NCBI GenBank assembly: GCA_031266855.1
Contig: JAISAF010000355.1
Span: 1-7,429 of the forward strand
Reading direction: 5' to 3'
DNA: 7,429 bases
Source of the DNA: Spirochaetales bacterium
GTDB lineage: Bacteria > Spirochaetota > Spirochaetia > DTKZ01
In this document: piece by piece, positions 1 to 6,100 of the stretch
Layout of the letters: every line of letters begins with the position of its first letter
How positions within the stretch are numbered: the first letter of the stretch is position 1
Notes under the pieces: model-generated
What the model was told of the DNA's origin: nothing
What the model saw: the letters and a program-made list of their open reading frames with translations, nothing else
The model's database searches: none
Program-made: the position numbers and the translations under genes

Positions 1-69
1 GGCATAAGGACTTACGCGCGTGTTAGGCGCAACATGGGTTGAAGTTGTAGAAGTACCACTAATAATCAT
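1..69 (-). CDS. N-terminal fragment of an unidentified protein (runs off window start)
   Basis: On the minus strand an ATG at 69-67 opens a frame that stays open for 23 codons to the window edge. The start reads MIISGTSTTSTHVAPN and continues Ser/Thr-rich. AAGGTG (80-75) lies five bases before the ATG, a good ribosome binding site, and a TTGACA box lies further upstream. I do not recognise the family. There is no clear signal peptide in the visible part: it lacks a positively charged start and a hydrophobic core. The gene is transcribed away from the three-gene operon. The same DNA superficially resembles a 23S rRNA 3' end when read on the plus strand, but the start signals favour a protein gene. 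Confidence 0.55.
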   Translation of the reverse strand, partial: MIISGTSTTSTHVAPNTRVSPYA

Positions 70-74
70 TGTAT

Positions 75-116
75 CACCTTGATAGAAACTAAAACATAAT
101 TTCGGAAAAATGTCAA
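75..116 (-). promoter_or_regulatory. Sigma-70-type promoter and RBS for the minus-strand gene
   Basis: Read on the minus strand, a perfect TTGACA (116-111) is followed after 17 bases by TTTAGT (93-88), which matches four of six positions of TATAAT. AAGGTG (80-75) is the ribosome binding site. The predicted transcript would start near 82-81, giving a leader of only about 12 bases, which is short; a different -10 box is possible. The -35 box ends three bases from the beginning of the hairpin repeat, so the repeat sits immediately upstream of this promoter. Confidence 0.4.
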
Positions 117-118
117 GT

Positions 119-308
119 AGCGGCAGCTCAGAATTATGCCAGGAAATTGCCTTTGGCAATTTCCTAGGCACATAATTGCCCGCGGCAATTATGTGCGTAT
201 AACCAGGCGGCAGCCGGGGTTATGCGCAATGCGGTTTTTTGCGGGAGCAAAAAACCGCATACGGTAACACACGCGAAATTGCCGAAGGCAATTTCGCTGT
301 TCGCCGCT
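119..308 (+). repeat. Hairpin-rich repeat A, left copy, with imperfect terminal inverted repeats
   Basis: A non-coding block of consecutive palindromes. H1 is AGGAAATTGCC/GGCAATTTCCT (141-151/155-165), extendable by TGCC/GGCA past one bulged base. H2 is GCACATAATTGCC/GGCAATTATGTGC (168-180/184-196). H3 is CGTATAACC/GGTTATGCG (196-204/218-226, one G-T pair) with an inner GGC/GCC. H4 is a perfect 14-bp stem (229-242/247-260). H5 is GCGAAATTGCC/GGCAATTTCGC (273-283/287-297). The ends are imperfect inverted repeats, AGCGGCAGC at 119 and GTTCGCCGCT at 299-308. A related copy in the same orientation lies at 7046-7183; shared anchors are GCGGC[AG]CTCA-type starts and CGTATAAC followed by CAGGCGG. 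Possible identities are a MITE- or REP-like element, or part of a larger structured RNA with the adjoining F repeat. I see no protein gene here. Confidence 0.75.
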
Positions 309-319
309 GGTGCGCGCGC

Positions 320-423
320 GAGGGATAGGAGCGGAAAGCCCACAGGATTTGCATTGGCAAATCCGAGGACTTGGAGCGGATAGCCCGGTTATCCGGCCGC
401 CTGGGGCGGCCGGATAACGCGCC
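320..423 (+). ncRNA. Structured repeat F, left copy: candidate RNA, Flavo-1-like
   Basis: A 104-base unit starting GAGGGATAG and ending GCGCC. It contains an 8-bp hairpin GGATTTGC/GCAAATCC (345-352/357-364) and a perfect 14-bp hairpin with loop TGG (388-401/405-418). A GCGGAAAGCCC segment (331-341) and a near-duplicate GCGGATAGCCC (376-386) precede the two hairpins, so the unit has an internal tandem design. Bases 331-388 match the minus strand at 7030-6973 at 55 of 58 positions. The second stem differs strongly between the copies yet still pairs perfectly in both, which is what selection on RNA (or single-stranded DNA) structure would produce. From memory, the architecture recalls the Flavo-1 RNA motif described in Flavobacteria with some spirochaete members; that identification is tentative. 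Strand is set by the asymmetric conserved segments and is an inference. Confidence 0.5.
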
Positions 424-456
424 TGTCATAATCCGGTTTTTTGGCGTTTTACTGTG

Positions 457-484
457 TTGACAGGAGGGGGGCTTTTGGTCAAAT
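457..484 (+). promoter_or_regulatory. Likely operon promoter upstream of the BFN gene
   Basis: TTGACA (457-462) is followed after 16 bases by TCAAAT (479-484), matching four of six positions of TATAAT. Transcription would begin near 491 and give a leader of about 50 bases before the first gene. The leader is pyrimidine-rich and T-rich (about 509-535) and lacks a strong Shine-Dalgarno sequence. A G6 run sits in the spacer between the boxes (466-471). Apart from this promoter I see nothing definite between the F repeat and the gene. Confidence 0.45.
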
Positions 485-544
485 TTGGGGCGGCGGGCTT
501 ATTTGCTTTTTTCCTGTTTTTTCTTTAGAATTGGGTTGATGTCA

Positions 545-1111
545 ATGAAAAACGCGATGCTGGTTGAAGCGGAAATATGGACTGTGGCGCATACCGATCA
601 GGGGAATGCTGTGCTTGTGAAGCCTCTTGGTTCGGAGCTTGCTGTGCCGATTTTTATTGGGCAGCTTGAGGCGCATTCTATTCTTATTGGGTTGGGGAGT
701 GTTCCTATGCCGCGGCCTTTGACGCATGATCTTATTCTTTCGCTTATGGAGAGGTTTGATGCTTTTCTTGAGAAGGTGGAGATTATTGAATTGAAGGAGG
801 GGACGTTTTATTCGCGTATTGTGTTGCGTCAGGGCGAGCGGACGGTTCTTATTGATTCGCGGCCTTCTGATGCGCTGAGTCTGGCGGCGAGGGTGAAATG
901 TCCGATTTATATTTCCGAGGCTATTATCGCGGAGGCGGGGGTTCCGGTTAAATTCGTGAGCGATGCTCCTGCGGGAGAGGAGCCGGGGCCGAATCCGAGA
1001 GAGCTGGAGATTGGCCGTTTGAGGGCGGAGCTTGCGAAGGCTCTTGAGACTGAAAATTATGAAGAGGCCGTACGGCTTCGGGATCGTTTGCGGGAGCTTG
1101 GACAGAATTAG
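545..1111 (+). CDS. BFN-domain (DUF151) bifunctional nuclease-like protein with C-terminal UVR motif
   Basis: A 188-residue protein. Residues about 5-130 form a bifunctional-nuclease (BFN/DUF151) domain. Typical segments are VLVKPLGSELAVPIFIGQLEA, the RPLTHDLILSLMERF helix and IDSRPSDALSLAAR (103-116), whose SRPSDA core is the family hallmark. After an acidic Pro/Gly linker comes a UVR motif (about 152-186, ending ENYEEAVRLRDRLREL), the coiled-coil hairpin seen in UvrB, UvrC and McsA, which usually mediates protein contacts. BFN proteins are credited with DNase and RNase activity mainly from plant work; the bacterial role is poorly defined. The start is uncertain: ATG at 539 and 557 are in frame, none has a strong ribosome binding site, and the TTG at 485 would add an unlikely Phe-rich stretch. 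First gene of the operon, 33 bp before malQ. Wobble positions are strongly T/G. Confidence 0.88.
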   Translation: MKNAMLVEAEIWTVAHTDQGNAVLVKPLGSELAVPIFIGQLEAHSILIGLGSVPMPRPLTHDLILSLMERFDAFLEKVEIIELKEGTFYSRIVLRQGERTVLIDSRPSDALSLAARVKCPIYISEAIIAEAGVPVKFVSDAPAGEEPGPNPRELEIGRLRAELAKALETENYEEAVRLRDRLRELGQN

Positions 1112-1144
1112 AATCGGTCCGGGATCTTCGTCTGGAGGTGCTGT

Positions 1145-3154
1145 ATGAAATTCCCCGGGTTCTCTCATCCTATGTCGGGTGTGGCTGTTCCGGTGTCTGC
1201 GTTGCGGAGTAAAAAGAGTTTCGGGATCGGGGAATTTGCCGATTTGCCGGTTTTGGGTAAGTTTTGCGGGGCGGCGGGGCTGGATGTGATTCAGATTCTG
1301 CCGGTGAACGATACGGGTTCTCAGCCTTCGCCTTATAGCGCGTTAAGCGCGTATGCTTTGCATCCGGTGTATATCCGCCTGGAGGATTTGCCGGAACTCC
1401 GGGCCGGGGGCGCGGGGGCCGCGGGCCTGAAGGCGCTTGCCGCTGAAATCAGAAAAAGCAGGAAAGCGGCTGAGGCGGGATCGCGCGTAGATTTCTACGG
1501 GATATGGAAAACCAAGCTGGATTTCCTGGGCAGGATTTACCGGGAAGCCGCGGGGGAAATCCGCACAGACGCGGAGCTTGAGAAATGGATACAGGCGAAT
1601 CCCTGGATAAAGCCATATTCGCTTTTTTGTGTTTTAAAGGAAAAGAATAATGGCGCTCCCTGGACTGCGTGGCGGGAGTTTCGGGAAGTTTCTGAAAAGG
1701 ATATTGAGAACGCGTGGGGGGCGGAAAGCGGGAAACAGGATCTTGTGTTTCATGCGTGGCTTCAGATGAGGCTGGAGGAGCAGTTTCGCGCGGCTGCGGG
1801 GGAACTGGACAGGCAGGGTGTCTTTTTGAAGGGGGATATTCCCATTATGATGAGTGAGGATTCCGCGGACGTGTGGGCGCATCCTCATTTGTTTATTTGT
1901 GGTTTGCGGGCGGGCGCTCCGCCTGATATGTATTCTCCTGTGGGGCAGAACTGGGGTTTTCCTATTTATGACTGGGAGGAGCTGGCGAAGTCCGGCTACT
2001 CCTGGTGGAAGAAGCGGCTTCACCGGGCGGATCTTTTTTACCATGCCTACCGTATCGATCATGTGCTGGGGTTTTTCCGTGTCTGGGTAATTCCCGAACA
2101 TGAGAGGCAGGGCGTTTTAGGGTATTTTAAACCTTCGCGGTATATCAGCCGGGACGAGCTCAGGGCCGCGGGTTTTGACGAGGGCCGTATCCGCTGGATG
2201 TCCAGGCCCCATGTAGCGGGGGATCTTCTTCGTGGGATTTTTGGCGCCGAAATCCCGGAGCGGATTTTTACCCGTGTCGGGAGCGAGGATTTATATCTTT
2301 TCCGGGAAGATGTCAATGAATCCTGTATCTGGGATTTGGGGCTTCCTGATGAAAAAACCCGGAAACTTATTGCTTTTTACCAGGACCGGATGCTGATTGA
2401 GACGGGGCCGGACGGGTTCGCGCCTGCCTGGTTCCGCGACAGTTCAAAAGCCTGGAATTCCCTGAGTGGCGGGGAAAAGGAAAAGGCGGCGCTGATTATC
2501 CGCGGCTATTTCAGGGATTCCGAAGACCTGTGGGCACGGGAGGGGGAGAGGCTTCTGCGTTTTATGAAGGAAGAGACTTCCATGCTGCCCTGTGCGGAAG
2601 ACCTGGGTGTTGTTCCTGACTGTGTGCCTGGGGTTCTGGGCAGGCTGGGTATTCTGGGTTTGAGGATTCCGCGCTGGGTTCGGCGCTACCGCGAAAGCGG
2701 TGAGCCTTTTATTCCCCCGGCGGAGTATCCGCGGCTTACTGTATGCGCGGCTTCCGTTCATGATACCTCAACAGTACGGGAATGGTGGGAGACGGAAAAC
2801 GATCGCGGGGGCCTGTGGAGGGCGCTGGGGCTTTCCACGGCGGATGCTTCCGGGAATTCCGGGGGGCAGGCGCCTTCGGCTTACAGCCCGGAAACCGCGG
2901 AGCGGATTTTCGGGGGGCTTCTGGGGGCGCAGTCTGTTCTTGTTATGTTTCAGTTTCAGGATTTTTTCGCGCTGGAGCCGGATCTCCGGGTGGAAAACGC
3001 GGCGGATGAAAGGATAAATGTTCCGGGAACCGTGGCGGATACGAACTGGTCCTACCGTATGCCTTTTACGCTGGAAGACTTCGACGCGGGGGGGGGTCTG
3101 GCAAAACGGATTCACGCACTGGTGAAAAAACGCGCGGATGGGAAACCGGCATAG
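1145..3154 (+). CDS. malQ: 4-alpha-glucanotransferase (amylomaltase, GH77), DPE2-like
   Basis: A 669-residue cytoplasmic enzyme that transfers alpha-1,4-glucan segments between maltodextrins, releasing glucose and longer chains. GH77 signatures are clear: ILPVNDTGSQPSPYSALSAY near the N-terminus, GDIPIMMSEDSADVWAHP, GAPPDMYSPVGQNWGFPIYD, then the catalytic trio Asp305 in RIDHVLGFFR (nucleophile), Glu485 in CAEDLG (acid/base) and Asp540 in HDTSTVREWWE (stabiliser). Near the end, NVPGTVADTNWSYRMP is also typical. The HDTSTVREWW version and the long stretch between nucleophile and acid/base resemble the DPE2/Bacteroides-type branch more than Thermus amylomaltase, but there is no starch-binding domain in front. 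GGAGG (1134-1138), six bases before the ATG, supports this start. The next gene begins 34 bp downstream. A run of nine G occurs close to the 3' end. Confidence 0.95.
   Translation: MKFPGFSHPMSGVAVPVSALRSKKSFGIGEFADLPVLGKFCGAAGLDVIQILPVNDTGSQPSPYSALSAYALHPVYIRLEDLPELRAGGAGAAGLKALAAEIRKSRKAAEAGSRVDFYGIWKTKLDFLGRIYREAAGEIRTDAELEKWIQANPWIKPYSLFCVLKEKNNGAPWTAWREFREVSEKDIENAWGAESGKQDLVFHAWLQMRLEEQFRAAAGELDRQGVFLKGDIPIMMSEDSADVWAHPHLFICGLRAGAPPDMYSPVGQNWGFPIYDWEELAKSGYSWWKKRLHRADLFYHAYRIDHVLGFFRVWVIPEHERQGVLGYFKPSRYISRDELRAAGFDEGRIRWMSRPHVAGDLLRGIFGAEIPERIFTRVGSEDLYLFREDVNESCIWDLGLPDEKTRKLIAFYQDRMLIETGPDGFAPAWFRDSSKAWNSLSGGEKEKAALIIRGYFRDSEDLWAREGERLLRFMKEETSMLPCAEDLGVVPDCVPGVLGRLGILGLRIPRWVRRYRESGEPFIPPAEYPRLTVCAASVHDTSTVREWWETENDRGGLWRALGLSTADASGNSGGQAPSAYSPETAERIFGGLLGAQSVLVMFQFQDFFALEPDLRVENAADERINVPGTVADTNWSYRMPFTLEDFDAGGGLAKRIHALVKKRADGKPA
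3088..3096 (+). repeat. Nine-G homopolymer near the 3' end of malQ
   Basis: Nine consecutive G encode Gly-Gly-Gly (residues 649-651, in DAGGGLAKR) about 20 codons before the malQ stop. Losing one G would move translation to a TGA at 3123-3125. Gaining one would extend the protein by about 31 codons to a TGA at 3190-3192, which overlaps the ATG of the next gene (ATGA at 3189-3192). Runs this long are prone to slippage. A role in switching is only a possibility, since the conserved catalytic parts would be unaffected. Confidence 0.9.
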
Positions 3155-3177
3155 GCTGGCTTCCGTCCGGGCCGCAA

Positions 3178-3183
3178 AAGGAG
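3178..3183 (+). promoter_or_regulatory. Ribosome binding site fixing the GH13 gene start at 3189
   Basis: AAGGAG sits five bases before ATG 3189. An in-frame ATG at 3138 would add 17 residues and overlap malQ, but it has no comparable ribosome binding site, so 3189 is preferred. Confidence 0.85.
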
Positions 3184-3188
3184 AGTCC

Positions 3189-6100
3189 ATGAGTAAGCTT
3201 GTTCTGGAAAGAGAATTTCATATTTCCCGTGCCGCGCGGGCGAAGTATGCTTTCGATGAGGCTTTGTACGGACTTGAGGGCAATGTTGTTTTTTCCAATT
3301 TTGCCGCAGTGCGGAATTTCGCCGCGAAGATAAACAAAAAACGGAATGCCGCAAAACATCCTGAGAAGGCGGTGCGCACGGGGCATCTGCACGCTATGGG
3401 CCTTATTGACGAGATTCTGCATTATGTAGTGAAGCTGTATCTGAAGCAGCAGGGGCCGCGTGTTTTTTCTAAAGCGCTGGAGACGGTCAAAGCCGTGGCA
3501 GGCGGGAAAGATACAGCGGACTGTATGGCGTTTTTTATACAGGCATTTCCTTCCATGAGCGTTTACCGTGGCGAGCTGACGCTGGAAGAATATCTGGCAT
3601 CGGAGACAAAGGGTGTTCCTAATCAGGAAATCGTTCTGGAAGAAATGCTGATGCTGTGGCTGGAAAACGACAATCCCGCCTTTGCCCCCTTTGGGGAACT
3701 TTTTGACGATACGGATTTGCGGGGCAGGACTCATTATCAGAAGATAATCGGAATCCTGAAGGAATTTTTCGAGACTATGCCGCCTTTTGGTCCGCATAAT
3801 CATTTTCTTGTCGATATGCTGAAGGAACCTGTTGTGGCAAGCCCCTATTCGCTTCAGGGGCAGCTTGAGTATATCCGTACCCACTGGGGATATTTTCTGG
3901 GTGATTTTCTGGAGAGGCTGCTGCGCGGGATGGATCTTATCCGCGAAGAGGATAAAATGCGCGGCTTTGCCGGGGGCGGCAGCTCCGAGGTGTATAGTTA
4001 TCTTGGCGAAGGCTATGGGGATGAGGAGTTCGAGCGTTTCAGCCTGGACAGGGACTGGATGCCGAAGGTTGTCCTTATCGCGAAAAGCGTCCTTGTGTGG
4101 CTGGATCAGCTTTCGCGGAAATACAGCCGCCGGATAGCGGCTCTGGATGCCATTCCCGATGAAGAGCTGGACATTCTCGCGGACAGGGGTATCAACGGTT
4201 TGTGGCTTATCGGGCTGTGGGAAAGATCCCCGGCCTCCAGGCATATCAAGGAGTTGTGCGGGAACCCGGAAGCCGCGGCTTCGGCGTACTCGCTGCTTGA
4301 TTACAATGTTTCTCCGGGACTCGGCGGCTGGGATGCCTTAAACAATCTGCGCCACAGGGCGGGGAAGCGGGGCATACGCCTTGCAAGCGATATGGTTCCA
4401 AACCATACGGGTATCGATTCAAAATGGATGGTGGAGCATCCTGATTATTTTATTCAGTCCTCCAGCCCGCCTTTCCCTTCGTACAGCTTTAATGGTGAAA
4501 ACCTTCACCCCGACAGCGATGTGGGGATTTTTATAGAAGACCACTATTACAGCCGCGAGGACGCCGCGGTAGTTTTCAAGCGGATACACTGGCCGTCAGG
4601 CGATACGCGCTATATCTATCATGGTAACGATGGAACGCACATGCCCTGGAATGATACGGCGCAGCTCAATTTTCTTCTTCCCGAAGTACGCGAGGCTGTT
4701 ATTCAAATGATCATGCATGTCGCGCGTAACTTTCCGATTATCCGCTTCGACGCGGCCATGACTCTGGCAAAACGGCATTTTGCCAGGCTCTGGTATCCCG
4801 AACCGGGCCACGGGGGAGATATTCCTTCGCGCGCGGAACGCGGCCTTTCGAAAGACGAGTTTAACCGGATGTTTCCCGAGGAGTTCTGGCGCGAAGTCGT
4901 GGACAGGGTTGCCGCGGAATGCCCCGATACGCTGCTTCTGGCGGAAGCCTTCTGGATGATGGAAGGCTACTTTGTGCGTACGCTCGGCATGCACCGGGTC
5001 TACAACAGCGCTTTTATGAACATGCTGAAAAAGGAAGAAAACGGAAAATACCGTTTAACAATCAAAAACACGCAGGAGTTTGACAAGGATATTCTCAAAC
5101 GTTTTGTTAACTTTATGAACAATCCCGACGAGGAAACGGCCATTGCCCAGTTCGGCGACGGGGACAAATACTTCGGCGTATGTACGCTTATGGTAACTAT
5201 GCCGGGGCTTCCTATGTTCGGGCATGGCCAGGTGGAAGGCTTTACGGAAAAATACGGCATGGAGTACCGCCGCGCCTACCGGGACGAGAAGCCGAACCGG
5301 GGCCTCGTGGAAAGGCACGAGCGGGAAATTTTTCCTCTTCTGAAAAAACGCTATCTGTTTGCCGATGTCAGCGATTTTCTCTTATACGACCTGTATGATG
5401 AACACCAGCATGTCAACGAGAATGTCTTTGCCTATTCCAACCGCTGCGCGGACGAAAAGGCTCTGGTACTGTATAACAACGCGTATGTTTCCGCCTGGGG
5501 CTGGATACGCGTATCCGCGGCTTATAGAGAAAAGGATGGAAAAAAGCTTGTGCAGCGCAGCCTGGCGGACGGTTTTGGCCTGTGTTTTGAGGAAGGCAGG
5601 TACTGCATTTTCCGCGAACAGCGTTCCAACCTTTGGTTTATCCGCTCCTCCCGTGAAATTCACGAGCGGGGCCTGTTTATAAACCTCCGGGGTTACGAGA
5701 CCCAGGTATTCCTTGATGTGTACGAAGTCGCCGATGACGAGCGGGGAAATTACCGCAAACTTGCCGAAGTTCTTGACGGTATGGGTATGGAAAATATTGA
5801 TGCGTCCATGCGGGAAATAACCTTCCGGCCCCTGTATGCGGCGCTACGGCAGCTTTTGTATGACTGGTATCCCTCCCTCAAAGCCGCGCTGTTTGAACTC
5901 CTGGCTATCAGGAAGAACGTCTCTTCCAGAGGGAAAAAAGAAACGGAGGCTTTCATTACTTTCAGCGAAGCCGATCTCGAAGGCTTTACGGCGGCCGCGC
6001 GGAATTTTATCACCCAGGCAAACACTTTCAGCGGCCGCGGCATTGACTGTGAAAAAGCCGCGTTTTCGATTCTTGACCGCCTGGAAACTTCCGCGAAGTT

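Noticed and set aside
1..75. 3' end of a 23S rRNA on the plus strand
   Set aside because: A GTTGAAG...GTACCACTAATAATC stretch recalls the 23S end, but no 5S rRNA follows, the match is loose, and the opposite strand has a promoter, ribosome binding site, ATG and open frame.
119..308. Integron attC recombination sites
   Set aside because: Segments such as GTATAAC and GGTTATGC at the ends of imperfect palindromes recall attC cores, but they do not fit RYYYAAC/GTTRRRY, and there is no integrase or single-gene cassette layout. GTTAGGC at 22-28 lies inside the edge coding region.
119..423. CRISPR array
   Set aside because: The palindromes are not identical repeats and there are no regular spacers or cas genes.
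220..429. 69-codon minus-strand open frame across the left repeats
   Set aside because: It is made of hairpin arms of the A and F repeats; no ribosome binding site or conserved protein features.
485..544. Longer N-terminus of the BFN gene from TTG 485
   Set aside because: It begins inside the likely -10/transcription start area and adds a Phe-rich stretch not seen in BFN proteins; ATG 539 or 545 is preferred.
3138..3188. GH13 start at ATG 3138
   Set aside because: It overlaps malQ and lacks a ribosome binding site, whereas ATG 3189 has AAGGAG at ideal spacing.
3066..4244. 392-codon minus-strand open frame opposite malQ/GH13
   Set aside because: Antisense shadow of two well-supported genes, with His/Gln/Pro-rich translation and no recognisable domain.
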